Counted from the first letter of the stretch, positions 24,251 through 35,431 are shown. The stretch is 64,000 bases of DNA from Pisaster brevispinus (GCA_023634235.1 JAMKCF010000022.1:7122541-7186540); one strand, 5' to 3'. Made by a program: numbers and translations. The notes: generated by a model from the sequence alone, not told the origin.

Positions 24251-24749
24251 GTAAATTTATTGACAGTCAGAAATGTAGAGATTCTTAACTCTTTAGCAAC
24301 TTATGCACAAACAAACAGAGAGTCATTTACTCCTTGAACAGGGCAGGGTTAGTCACATGTTTATCTACTGTACTTAGAAATCCTGTTCCAACTTTCATTA
24401 TGAGTTCAGTTTATTTTGTAGGATGACATTACTTTTTGATTGAGTTGGGCGCATAACACAGATTAACTAAAATTTAGGAAACATTGTTTGTGTAAGAAGT
24501 ATACCTTGTGACATGGAAAGTGTACACAGAATTTTGCACAACTGTGTCATCTCAAGCGAACAAAATCTTAACAAGGTGATTGAAATTAATCACAAGACAC
24601 CTTTGGCAAGAAAAACTTATTTCTCTATTACCTACAGATAACTTCTTTACCTCAACTCTCTGTAAAAAAAAAAAATCATGGCATTTGAAATCCCTCAAAG
24701 TTACAGTTGCTTTATTGGCCAAACTTTGATTAAACAATAATCAAAATAA

Positions 24750-24804
24750 GTCTGAGATCTGCATAATGATCAGCCTAGTGAGGGAACTGCCCTCTCATGT
24801 AAAG
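24750..24804 (+). ncRNA. Decayed type A cassette (3' half only)
   Basis: GTCTGAGATCTGCATAATG, ATCAGCCTAGTGAGGGAACT and CTCTCATGTAAAG|GTAAATT match the 3' half of the right-arm type A cassettes. The hairpin half and acceptor are missing. Confidence 0.45.
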
Positions 24805-25093
24805 GTAAATTAAACTGTTCATGTTCACACTAATTTTTTGAGAGAAAAATAATAAATTCTGAGCCTCTTGAATTCCTGATATACCACGTATAATGAAGTA
24901 AATGTTCAGAAAGTTGTATACCTAATGAAGGTTGCTGCTGCCTGCTGCCGTGCCAGCCCTCCACCCCCACCTTATATTCACTTCTGATCTATTAGGCCTA
25001 ATAGTTTGTGTCTTTTTACTTGTTAGATGTCTTAAATATTATTAGTTTGAATTCTTGTTTTATTTAACTGTGAGAAATTGCTTGTGTGTACAG

Positions 25094-25195
25094 CAAGGCT
25101 TCCCTTCTCCAAAGAGATCTACATGTCAACAAGTAGATGTCTGAGGTCTGCATACTGATCAGCCTAGAAGAAGGAACTGCTCTCTTCAGTCATAG
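25094..25195 (+). ncRNA. Cassette exon, type A, copy L3
   Basis: Acceptor TTGTGTGTACAG, donor CATAG|GTAAATT, 102 nt. ATCTAC-ATGTCAACAA-GTAGAT forms the hairpin (25118-25139). All three frames contain stops. Its mirror copy is 38297-38393. Confidence 0.55.
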
Positions 25196-25639
25196 GTAAA
25201 TTTTAAAAAAATAAAGCACATCACTCTTTTTCATTCTGCTTTTTCCAATAAAAGGTTAATTAAACAGCATCACACAATTAGTTCACATTGTTAGAAAAAT
25301 GCATAAAATCTGAGTCTTTAAAATTGGAAGAAATTCACCATACCATTTATCATGAAGCCTAGATGGGTCATATTTTAGAAAAGAAGGCAGTCAATGCTGA
25401 AGCTTAAAACTGTTTGTTTCAGAAGTATTTTCTGAAATTATTATTACTCAATATGGCCACCAAGAAATCTTGTATGAAAAAGCAACTTTCTTACAAAAAT
25501 GCGGACCTCAATCACATAATTAAATCAACACGCGTAAGAGGCATACTCTGCTTGAAGATGCATGAAGTTTTTTTTATATTTTGTGTTTTTGTTTAACCCT
25601 ACACTGAAGAGCATGATATTATTATTTTTTTTAAAACAG

Positions 25640-25747
25640 AGCATGTCATTCTTCTATGATGTCTACCCGTCAACTAAGTAGACATCTGAGGCATACAGCC
25701 TAACATCTACCCGTCACTGATGTGGATGTACAAGGCTGATATAAAAC
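25640..25747 (+). ncRNA. Cassette exon, type B (two hairpins), copy L4
   Basis: Acceptor TTTTTTAAAACAG, donor AAAAC|GTAAGTA, 108 nt. Hairpin 1 (25658-25686): GATGTCTAC / GTAGACATC with loop CCGTCAACTAA, nine perfect pairs. Hairpin 2 (25703-25729): ACATCTAC / GTGGATGT with loop CCGTCACTGAT, eight pairs with one G-U. Mirror copy: 37745-37852. Confidence 0.6.
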
Positions 25748-25792
25748 GTAAGTAATTTTCCATTTTCTGTCCTTTCCCTGATTATTTTCGGT

Positions 25793-25818
25793 ACAGTGGG
25801 CTGTTTTTGCAGCACTGT
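25793..25818 (+). ncRNA. Stem-loop S2, copy 2
   Basis: ACAGT-GG-GCTG / CAGC-ACTGT, 46 nt past the type B donor and directly after TTTTCGGTACAG. The outer pair is changed on both sides relative to ATAGT/ACTAT copies. About 50 nt of conserved sequence follow (AACACTCTAGGGACTCCATCC). Confidence 0.55.
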
Positions 25819-26291
25819 TGCATCATACTTTCATGCCGTAACACTCTAGGGACTCCATCCATCCATGCAGGCACAATCCCAACTTATATGGGTGGCTAAT
25901 TTACTCATCCATAAGTTAACATCTTGGACTCAATTTTGTCATGCAGCTTGGAATCAAAACTGTCTTGAACAGTAAACATGTAAAATTATGAGCATGCATT
26001 GTTGAACTGTTTCACTAAATTTGCATAATTTCCAGTTTGAAATAATTGTTTACCTGACGAATCAATCAAGCTTGCATATTTAAGTAACCTTGAAGTCACA
26101 TTGTTACGACTACACAAATGGTTGTTTAATCACTTCTTGTTGCATGACTTGTTTCGCCACCATTTTTTTGGACAGTCTTGTGGCACCATCTGTCCTCATC
26201 AAAAAAAAAAAAATTAATTTTGCAAAGAAAACAGTTTCCGCAAAACAATTTAAGTACCGTGCAAACATAACTTTTACACAACAATGTGCTT

Positions 26292-26540
26292 GTTTAGGGG
26301 CCATTTGATCGCAAGTTTACAGAGATGGTCTTTATATCACAAGTTAATACACCCCCCACATGACCAGACTTCGCCCAATCAGAATGCATAAACCCTCCGA
26401 GGTATTTATTAATCAATATTAATGAATACCTCGTAGAGTTTTTGCACACTGATCGGTCAAAGACTGGTCACGTTGGAGTGTATTAACACGCAAATAGAAA
26501 AAAACAGCTGCGTGAACTAGCGAAGTGAATAAATGGCCCT
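26292..26540. mobile_element. Foldback MITE, family F4 (left arm)
   Basis: Ends GTTTAGGGGCCATTT and AAATGGCCCTTAAAC; the centre is a palindrome CGAGGTATT...AATACCTCG around 26398-26433. Mirror copy at about 35432-35680. Related ends occur at 43.78 and 44.35 kb. Confidence 0.7.
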
Positions 26541-26611
26541 TAAACAAGCATATTGTTGTGTAAAAGTTCTGTATGAACTGTGCTTGAATTATGCAGGAAC
26601 TATCAACCATG

Positions 26612-26808
26612 GCCCAATTTCATAGAGCTACTTATAAGCAGAAAATAATGCTTAACAGTTTCCTGCTAAGCAGAAATGAGCAGGATACCAGTCACAAATT
26701 GTACTCGTGAAATTGTAGTTTGGCTGGTAACCTTATTCTGGTAAGCAAAATTTGATTGTGCTTAGCAAATTTGTGTGCTTAAGCAGCTCTATGAAATTGG
26801 GCCCTGGT
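26612..26808. mobile_element. TIR MITE, family F2 (left arm)
   Basis: Ends GGCCCAATTTCATAGAGCTA and TAGAGCTGCTTAAGCA-type reverse complement with TGAAATTGGGCCC. Mirror copy at 35165-35362. Confidence 0.75.
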
Positions 26809-27646
26809 CCTTAATGCGTATCATGTTTTTGAAAATTTTCTTTCCCAAGGATAGATTCTGCTGCGTGTGTATGTGCTTACCATTTGTACTCGTGAACGCG
26901 CAGACAATCTATCAATTTAATGCAGCTGGTACGCTCACGAAACTAACATAATGCAAAGCATAAAGCCAAACACCGAACAGTATTCTATTTATGGTGCTGT
27001 CATTTTTCAAAGCTCAGTCTGTTTTTTTGTGAATGCATAAAAAGTCTGATAAAAAAAAGAGATTAATAGGCACCATGCAAAAATTAAAGAGTAAAGACTG
27101 GCTCTTTAACATGAAAGAACAACTTTAAAAAAAAAAACGGTTATAGTCTGAGAGTAAAAAATAAAAAATTACCAGTTTTATGGTGTGTTTTAAAAGGTAT
27201 ATATTAATGGCAATAACAGTGTAAGGAGCCTGTCTTCACTGTGTTGTAATGACTTTGGTTGGTGGTGGCTGGCTGCTGTTAATGCACCTTGCTTTCGACT
27301 TAGTTAACCACTTCACGATGGTACATAATAAAACAAATTTACGTGCCCACCTGCAGTATTTTTTTTTTGAACACTGTTGGAGCTTCTTGAGTTATCACTT
27401 TTCATTGAAAATATGATTGCCACATTGAAACCCTGACTTGACAAAGGAAAGACAACAAAGATTCTCTTAATAAGCTCTAATTGTAAATAAATGTTTCTCT
27501 TTCACAGAGATAAAAACTGATATTCACAACTCTTTAACTTCAGAAGTTATCTGTACCATGCTTCAATCATCTAATAAACTTTAATTCAAGGGCAAAATAA
27601 TAATTGTTTACATGTTTTGTCTATTTTCCATTTCTATCCCTTTCAG

Positions 27647-27777
27647 AAAGGCTAGCTGTTCTTCACTGAGATCTACCATCCAAAATGTAGATGTCTGAGA
27701 TCTGCAAGTGCAAGTCATCGGCTGAGCGTCTTCCCATAGACACATAGATGTAGATGTTCAAGGCTGAGGCAAAGCTT
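27647..27777 (+). ncRNA. Cassette exon, type B2, copy L5
   Basis: Acceptor TCTATCCCTTTCAG, donor GCTT|GTAAAC, 131 nt. Hairpin 27670-27692: GATCTAC / GTAGAT with a changed loop CATCCAAAAT; the loop sequence is not fixed but the stem is kept. Mirror copy: 34195-34325. Confidence 0.55.
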
Positions 27778-27838
27778 GTAAACTCTGGTGTCGGTTTTTG
27801 TTATCAAGTAATATACCGCAATGTTTTTGTTATCGTCG

Positions 27839-27866
27839 TATAGTGGGCTGTTTTTGCAGCACTATA
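27839..27866 (+). ncRNA. Stem-loop S2, copy 3, followed by AATAAA
   Basis: TATAGT-GG-GCTG / CAGC-ACTATA, about 60 nt past the B2 donor. AATAAA begins four bases after it (near 27870), so this could be the 3' end of the left unit. Mirror copy 34106-34133. Confidence 0.5.
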
Positions 27867-27964
27867 CAATAAACATTGTAAATAACTGTACCATTGCAAG
27901 CAAGTGCACATATGCGTATTTTATATGCGTGGCAGTTATATGCTTTGACTAAAAAAGTTTGAGC

Positions 27965-28740
27965 ATTGGTTGTGCGACTCTTCGATTTGGTGGTGCGACT
28001 CTTCGATTTGGTGGTGCGACTCTTCGAACTGTTTGGAATCGAATGGTGGTAAAATCACGGGAAATTCCGAACTAAATTGCGAAAGGGACTTGGACACATG
28101 CACGTGGCATGTGGGGTCCTACCTCCGGCCAGGGTAACATCTGGTGGTTGATCTTAAAGATGCTTCAGGTTACCCTCTGCGGTGAGGCTGTCTGTTGTGA
28201 TCACAAATGGTTGACCGAACGGGGGAAGTTCCTAGCCTAGGCCGTGGGGCAGGGACCGCGCTTTGGGAGTAGGGGGCGTGCCCTGCATAAGGGTGCGTGG
28301 ACCGGACGCTCTGAAAGGGGTACGAAGGCCCCGAAGATCTCCCGAAGCGTGTTGGTGGTGCGACACTTCGAACTGTTTGGAATCGAATGGTGGTAAATCA
28401 CGGGAAATTCCAAACTTAATTGCGAAAAGGGACTTGGACACATGCACGTGGCATGTGGGGTCCTACTTCCGTCTTGGTAGATCTTAAAGATGCATCAGGC
28501 TCCTCAGCGGGTAGGATGGTTCTGGTGTGATCAGGAAACGGTAGACCAGGCGGGAGTAGTCCCAGTCTAGGCCGTGGGGCTGGGACCGCGTTAGTAGGAG
28601 TAGGGGGCGTGCCCCTCAGACGGGTGCGTGGACCGGGCGCTCCGAAAGGAGTACGAAGGGCTCTCTGATCTCCCAAAGCGTGTCGGGGCTGGTATCCTGA
28701 GACCTGCACGTGGTAGCCCTGCTTAATACACAAACCTCAT
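27965..28740. repeat. GC-rich tandem dimer with paired changes (left arm)
   Basis: Three 21-bp repeats (GGTGGTGCGACTCTTCGATTT) lead into two ~0.33-0.34-kb units that share GGGACTTGGACACATGCACG, CTAGGCCGTGGGGC.GGGACC and GGGTGCGTGGACC. Possible hairpins: CACATGC / GCATGTG; GCGTGCCC / GGGTGCGT (28276-28298 and 28607-28629, different 7-nt loops); CTCT-GAAA-GGGG (28309-28320) versus CTCC-GAAA-GGAG (28640-28651). It is much richer in GC than its surroundings. I do not recognise it as 5S, snRNA, 7SK, SRP, U3, vault or telomerase RNA. Mirror copy: 33232-33972. Confidence 0.65.
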
Positions 28741-28839
28741 CAGGATGATGCTGGCAAAATTCAGCAGCAAAATAATTAAACTGCTTGCAATGGTGCACTT
28801 ATACTTTACACCTTACTTTCATGAATTCATTATTATGCA

Positions 28840-29395
28840 ATGTATTATACAGGCATGCAACTTTTCAGGTCATCAGCTGATTTCGTCTTTTTTGGTGATT
28901 TTCAGCTGTGGACTGCCATTGAAAATTGAAAACTTAGCACAAAGTGTATTGCTGTGCCTGGCATTTTCCCTTTTTTTGGCAAGATTTGGTTGCACGCATG
29001 CCTGAATATACAATAGTTGTTAATTATTCATTATTAATATACAGGCATGCAACTCATTTCAGTCATGATTTCCTCATTTTTTTATTCTTAGCTGTACTAT
29101 GCCGCTGAAAATTTCAAAAACACAGAAATGCTGTGACTGGCACTTTTCTCCTTCAGGACTTCAAAAAAGAAAATCATGTCGATGCATGCATGCCCGAATA
29201 TACAATAATTATGTAGTTATGTTTTGATAATATACAGGCAGGCAACATATGTCAGGTGATCAACTGATTTCCTCATTTTTGGTTTCACATCCAGATCAAA
29301 AATTGAAATAAACTGTGCAAAGTCTTGCTGTGTTGCACTTTATTCTTTTATTCTGACAAACTGCTAGCTGTTTCGTGCCTGAATATACAGTATAG
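28840..29395 (+). repeat. Three ~190-bp direct repeats (left arm)
   Basis: Each unit starts ATATACAGGCATGCAAC (third copy ATATACAGGCAGGCAAC), includes TGATTTCCTCATTTTT-like and GAAAATT..AAA blocks and ends near GCCTGAATATACA. Mirror copy at 32577-33132. Noncoding. Confidence 0.7.
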
Positions 29396-30505
29396 GTACT
29401 TGTAGTTACAAGACTATGCTAATACCCATTCAAGAAAATGGACGTGGCAGTGACACTTCTCTGTAGTACTTGTAACTGTTTCTTGAAAAAGCAAACATAT
29501 AATGAAAAATAAAAATAACTTTTTCACAAGTCAAATACAAAGAAAAAGATAAGTTTATGGTTGACTTTTGGGACTTTCATAGGTGAATCAAAAATAAAAT
29601 AAAAAATGCAATTTATAGAATTCACATGCTAATTTTCAATGAGGGTTAAAAACACAACAAATGCGTCATACCGTTTAAGCGCCAATACTTTTGGAACTAG
29701 GATCATGTACTCGTGTCTTACGCTGCTATTACTTTAATGAGAATTAGCATAGTCTTGTTTTGTGTGAAAAATTGATCAATAAATTGATATGGAGTCTGTG
29801 TCTCATTTCTTGTCTTGGAGTTCAATGATCAGAACTATAAGGTCATTGGTGCAATTTTGTATGGAATAATAATGATAATATGTTAGACATTTACATAGCA
29901 AATTGCTTTGCATTGTTTGGAGCTCCTGGTAAATGAAGTGTATTGATCAAGATTGGTCTACAAAAGTACTTGTTTCGGAGAACAAAACATCCATTTTCTA
30001 AGTGATACATCTATCTCTTTGGTTGTTAGATTATTTGTTTATTTTAAAATTTATACGCATTTCCCCCTTTAATTACCTTTTGATCATTACAAGTATGACG
30101 TTGCAATTAATGACCTTATAGCCCTGAGCCAACTAATTGCGTTGGGTTTATTATGGTTACCATTGAAACGTACAACAAAAATGCTGAAAAATAAGTAACC
30201 TCAAATTGTAAGCGGAATTAAATGCTGTACACAAAGGTAGCCATGATGACTACTAAAAGTAGTGTATATCTTGCTGGTACCAGATTTCTGTCAGTATACA
30301 CAGTATTATTGAATTGAAGATGGCAAATAATATGACGCGTACTTTTTCACATCCAAAATGTTGATAAAATTTGTTAAAAAGGTACCAGCAAATTATCAAC
30401 TGCCATATAAGAGTATGCCCATTTGCCAAGATTTACATTAAAAAAAATCTCGGCCGAGGAGGGCGCTAAACCATAAAAGAAATTAAAAGTAGTTAGTCCT
30501 TTTTT

Positions 30506-31466
30506 CAAGTCACTTTAACATTGGCCAAGGAGGGCACTATACTAGGGCAAATTTGAGTTGCTAGTCTTTTTTCAAGTCACTTTAGCATTGGTCGAGGAGG
30601 GCACTATACTTGGGCAAATTCGAGTTGTCTTTTCTCAAGTCACTTTAGCATTAGTCTGTTTTCAAGCCGTAAAAAGCACTTTACTGTAACAAATTAAATC
30701 AGTTAGTCTTCTTTCAAGTCACTTTGGTCGAGGAGGGCGCTTTTCCATAATAAATTTGAGTTGCTAGTCTTTCTTCAAGACGTAAAAAGCACTTCACTGT
30801 ATCGAATTAAGTTAGTCTTCTTTCAAGTCACTTTAACATTGGCCGAGGAGGGCGCTTTACCGTAATAAATTTGAGTTAGCTAGTCTTTCTTCAAGCTGTA
30901 AAAAGCACTCAACTGTCACGAATTAAATTAGATAGTCTTCTTTCAAGTCACTTTAACATTGGCCGAGGAGGGCGCTATACCATGACAAACTGAGTTGCTA
31001 GTCTTTCCTCAAGCCGTAAAAAGCACTTTACCGTTACAAATTAAATCTGTTTGTCTTCTTTCAAGTCACTTTAACATTGGCCGAGGAGGGCGCTTTACCG
31101 TAATAAATTTGAGTTAGCTAGTCTTTCTTCAAGCCGTAAAAAGCACTTTACAGTCACGAATTAAATTAGATAGTCTTCTTTCAAGTCACTTTAACATTGG
31201 CCGAGGAGGGCGCTATACCATGACAAACTGAGTTGTTAGTCTTTTTTCAAGCCGTAAAAAGCACTTTACTGGCGAATTAAATCAGTTGGTCTTTCAAGTC
31301 ACTTTAACATTGGCCGAGGAGGGCGCTATACCATGACAAACTTAAGTTGCTAGTCTTTTTTGAAGTCAGTAACTAAAGAAATCGAAGAGGGCGCTACAGT
31401 TAAGAGTCAGTTTTTAATGTCGAGAAAGCACTATACCAAAGCAAGTAGTTTTTTTATTATGTAAAA
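30506..31466. repeat. Minisatellite spacer at the palindrome centre
   Basis: Units of about 119 bp repeat in one orientation: GGCCGAGGAGGGCGCT recurs at about 30841, 30961, 31080, 31199 and 31310, with GTAAAAAGCACTTTAC and CTTCTTTCAAGTCACTTTAACATT in pieces between. Shorter variants occupy 30506-30830. Both arm ends carry the same GGAGGGCGCT word facing inward. The spacer separates the arms, so they are not an immediate cruciform. Confidence 0.8.
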
Positions 31467-32576
31467 ACGGCTTGAAAAAGACTAACTACTTTTAATATGG
31501 TTTAGCGCCCTCCTCGGCCAAGATTTTTTTAAATGTAAATCTTGGCAAATGGGCATACTCTTATATGGCAGTTGATAATTTGCTGGTACCTTTTTAACAA
31601 ATTTTATTGAGCATTTTGGATGTGAAAAAGTACGCGTCATATTATTTGCCATCTTCAATTCAATAATACTGTGTATACTGACGGAAATCTGGTACCAGCA
31701 AGATATACACTACCTTTTAGTAGTCATCATGGCTACCTTTGTGTACAGCATTAATTCCGCTTGCAACAGTTAGAGATTACTTATTTTTCAGCATTTTTGT
31801 TGTACGTTTCAATGGTAACCATAATGAACCCAACGCAATAAGTCGGCTCAGTGCTATAAGGTCATTAATTGCAACGTCATACTTGTAATGATCAAAAGGT
31901 AATAAAAGGGGGAAATGCATATAAATTTGAAAATTAAAAAATAATCTAACCAAAGAGATAGATGTATCACTTAGAAAATAGATGTTTTGTTCTCCGAAAC
32001 AAGTACTTTTGTAGACCAATCTTGATCAATACACTTCATTTACCTGGAGCTCCAAACAATGCAAAGCAATTTGCTATATAAATGTCTAACATATTATCAT
32101 TATTATTCCATACAAAATTGCACCAATGACCTTATAGTTCTGAGCATTGAACTCCAAGACAAGAAATGAGACACAGACTCCATATCAATTTATTGAGCAG
32201 TTTTTCACACAAAACAAGACTATGCTAATTCTCATTAAAGTAATAGCAGCGTAAGACACGAGTACATGATCCTAGTTCCAAAAGTATTGGCGCTTAAACG
32301 GTATGACGCATTTATTGTGTTTTTAACCCTCATTGAAAATTAGCATGTGAATTCTATAAATTGCATTTTTTATTTTACTTTTGATTCACCTATGAAAGTC
32401 CCAAAAGTCAACCATAAACTTATCTTTTTCTTTGTATTTGACTTGTGAAAAAGTTATTTTTATTTTTCAATATATGTTTGCTTTTTCAAGAAACAGTTAC
32501 AAGTACTACAGAGAAGTGTCACTGCCACGTCCATTTTCTTGAATGGGTATTAGCATAGTCTTGTAACTACAAGTAC

Positions 32577-33132
32577 CTATACTGTATATTCAGGCACGAA
32601 ACAGCTAGCAGTTTGTCAGAATAAAAGAATAAAGTGCAACACAGCAAGACTTTGCACAGTTTATTTCAATTTTTGATCTGGATGTGAAACCAAAAATGAG
32701 GAAATCAGTTGATCACCTGACATATGTTGCCTGCCTGTATATTATCAAAACATAACTACATAATTATTGTATATTCGGGCATGCATGCATCGACATGATT
32801 TTCTTTTTTGAAGTCCTGAAGGAGAAAAGTGCCAGTCACAGCATTTCTGTGTTTTTGAAATTTTCAGCGGCATAGTACAGCTAAGAATAAAAAAATGAGG
32901 AAATCATGACTGAAATGAGTTGCATGCCTGTATATTAATAATGAATAATTAACAACTATTGTATATTCAGGCATGCGTGCAACCAAATCTTGCCAAAAAA
33001 AGGGAAAATGCCAGGCACAGCAATACACTTTGTGCTAAGTTTTCAATTTTCAATGGCAGTCCACAGCTGAAAATCACCAAAAAAGACGAAATCAGCTGAT
33101 GACCTGAAAAGTTGCATGCCTGTATAATACAT
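32577..33132 (-). repeat. Three ~190-bp direct repeats (right arm)
   Basis: Mirror of 28840-29395. Confidence 0.7.
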
Positions 33133-33231
33133 TGCATAATAATGAATTCATGAAAGTAAGGTGTAAAGTATAAGTGCACCATTGCAAGCAGTTTAATTAT
33201 TTTGCTGCTGAATTTTGCCAGCATCATCCTG

Positions 33232-33972
33232 ATGAGGTTTGTGTATTAAGCAGGGCTACCACGTGCAGGTCTCAGGATACCAGCCCCGACACGCTTTGGG
33301 AGATCAGAGAGCCCTTCGTACTCCTTTCGGAGCGCCCGGTCCACGCACCCGTCTGAGGGGCACGCCCCCTACTCCTACTAACGCGGTCCCAGCCCCACGG
33401 CCTAGACTGGGACTACTCCCGCCTGGTCTACCGTTTCCTGATCACACCAGAACCATCCTACCCGCTGAGGAGCCTGATGCATCTTTAAGATCTACCAAGA
33501 CGGAAGTAGGACCCCACATGCCACGTGCATGTGTCCAAGTCCCTTTTCGCAATTAAGTTTGGAATTTCCCGTGATTTACCACCATTCGATTCCAAACAGT
33601 TCGAAGTGTCGCACCACCAACACGCTTCGGGAGATCTTCGGGGCCTTCGTACCCCTTTCAGAGCGTCCGGTCCACGCACCCTTATGCAGGGCACGCCCCC
33701 TACTCCCAAAGCGCGGTCCCTGCCCCACGGCCTAGGCTAGGAACTTCCCCCGTTCGGTCAACCATTTGTGATCACAACAGACAGCCTCACCGCAGAGGGT
33801 AACCTGAAGCATCTTTAAGATCAACCACCAGATGTTACCCTGGCCGGAGGTAGGACCCCACATGCCACGTGCATGTGTCCAAGTCCCTTTCGCAATTTAG
33901 TTCGGAATTTCCCGTGATTTTACCACCATTCGATTCCAAACAGTTCGAAGAGTCGCACCACCAAATCGAAGA
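33232..33972. repeat. GC-rich tandem dimer (right arm)
   Basis: Mirror of 27965-28740; peptide-level readings of the two copies are identical in the stretches compared. Confidence 0.65.
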
Positions 33973-34105
33973 GTCGCACCACCAAATCGAAGAGTCGCAC
34001 AACCAATGCTCAAACTTTTTTAGTCAAAGCATATAACTGCCACGCATATAAAATACGCATATGTGCACTTGCTTGCAATGGTACAGTTATTTACAATGTT
34101 TATTG

Positions 34106-34133
34106 TATAGTGCTGCAAAAACAGCCCACTATA
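34106..34133 (-). ncRNA. Stem-loop S2, right inner copy
   Basis: Mirror of 27839-27866, identical in the stem. Confidence 0.5.
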
Positions 34134-34194
34134 CGACGATAACAAAAACATTGCGGTATATTACTTGATAACAAAAACCGACACCAGAGTTTAC

Positions 34195-34325
34195 AAGCTT
34201 TGCCTCAGCCTTGAACATCTACATCTATGTGTCTATGGGAAGACGCTCAGCCGATGACTTGCACTTGCAGATCTCAGACATCTACATTTTGGATGGTAGA
34301 TCTCAGTGAAGAACAGCTAGCCTTT
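34195..34325 (-). ncRNA. Cassette exon, type B2, right copy
   Basis: Mirror of 27647-27777, with the same splice-like edges and hairpin. Confidence 0.55.
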
Positions 34326-35164
34326 CTGAAAGGGATAGAAATGGAAAATAGACAAAACATGTAAACAATTATTATTTTGCCCTTGAATTAAAGTTTATTA
34401 GATGATTGAAGCATGGTACAGATAACTTCTGAAGTTTAAGAGTTGTGAATATCAGTTTTTATCTCTGTGAAAGAGAAAAATTTATTTACAATTAGAGCTT
34501 ATTAAGAGAATCTTTGTTGTCTTTCCTTTGTCAAGTCAGGGTTTCAATGTGGCAATTTATTTTCAATGAAAAGTGATAACTCAAGAAGCTCCAACAGTTC
34601 CAAAAAAAAATACTGCAGGTGGGCACGTAAATTTGTTTTATTATGTACCATCGTGAAGTGGTTAACTAAGTCGAAAGCAAGGTGCATTAACAGCAGCCAG
34701 CCACCACCAACCAAAGTCATTACAACACAGTGAAGACAGGCTCCTTACACTGTTATTGCCATTAATATATACCTTTTAAAACACACCATAAAACTGGTAA
34801 TTTTTTATTTTTTACTCTCAGACTATAACCGTTTTGGTTTTTTTTAAGTTGTTCTTTTCATGTTAAAGAGCCAGTCTTTACTCTGTTTAATTTTTGCATG
34901 GTGCCTATTAATCTCTTTTTTTTATCAGACTTTTTATGCATTCACAAAAAAACAGACTGAGCTTTGAAAAATGACAGCACCATAAATAGAATACTGTTCG
35001 GTGTTTGGCTTTATGCTTTGCATTATGTTAGTTTCGTGAGCGTACCAGCTGCATTAAATTGATAGATTGTCTGCGCGTTCACGAGTACAAATGGTAAGCA
35101 CATACACACGCAGCAGAATCTATCCTTGGGAAAGAAAATTTTCAAAAACATGATACGCATTAAG

Positions 35165-35362
35165 GACCAGGGCCCAATTTCATAGAGCTGCTTAAGCACA
35201 CAAATTTGCTAAGCACAATCAAATTTTGCTTACCAGAATAAGGTTACCAGCCAAACTACAATTTCACGAGTACAATTTGTGACTGGTATCCTGCTCATTT
35301 CTGCTTAGCAGGAAACTGTTAAGCATTATTTTCTGCTTATAAGTAGCTCTATGAAATTGGGC
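35165..35362. mobile_element. TIR MITE, family F2 (right arm)
   Basis: Mirror of 26612-26808. Confidence 0.75.
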
Positions 35363-35431
35363 CATGGTTGATAGTTCCTGCATAATTCAAGCACAGTTCA
35401 TACAGAACTTTTACACAACAATATGCTTGTT

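Larger units (their letters stand above)
17980..27870 (+). ncRNA. Candidate noncoding multi-exon unit, left arm, pointing at the palindrome centre
   Basis: A first exon (ending 18194 at a GTGAGTTG donor) is followed by short cassettes bounded by pyrimidine-tract AG and GTAAATT/GTAAGT-type donors: 22423-22499, 24150-24250, a decayed one ending 24804, 25094-25195, 25640-25747 and 27647-27777. Their sequences are related and most carry a hairpin. Cassettes such as 25094-25195 have stops in all three frames, and copies do not share one open frame, so coding is unlikely. The same architecture exists reversed in the right arm. Transcription, splicing and cassette joining are inferred from sequence alone. 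An alternative is a dispersed repeat whose edges happen to look like splice sites. Confidence 0.5.
24950..30505 (+). repeat. Palindrome, left arm
   Basis: Reads as the reverse complement of 31467-38507. Inside the inner ~4.3 kb, position p pairs with 61972 minus p. Stretches I compared there differ at roughly one or two bases per 100. Outside 26.18 kb the arms still match but with more differences and a 1.5-kb block present only on the right. Left of 24.95 kb only scattered homology remains. Confidence 0.9.

Noticed and set aside
25658..25686. Cassette hairpins as microRNA precursors
   Set aside because: Stems of 6-9 pairs are too short for Drosha/Dicer processing, and no longer flanking pairing was seen.
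25640..25747. Cassettes as C/D-box snoRNAs (ATGATG and CTGA words present)
   Set aside because: The C- and D-like words lie only about 30 nt apart with a perfect hairpin between, and are not conserved in type A copies.
28232..28733. Several GC-rich open frames of 60-105 codons, repeated at 33239-33740
   Set aside because: They are open on overlapping frames because of high GC, show no domain, and the two tandem units differ by indels that break any shared frame.
27965..28740. GC-rich dimer as telomerase RNA, 5S, U-snRNA or SRP RNA
   Set aside because: No telomere template, no Sm site, and no match to conserved blocks of these RNAs that I can recall.
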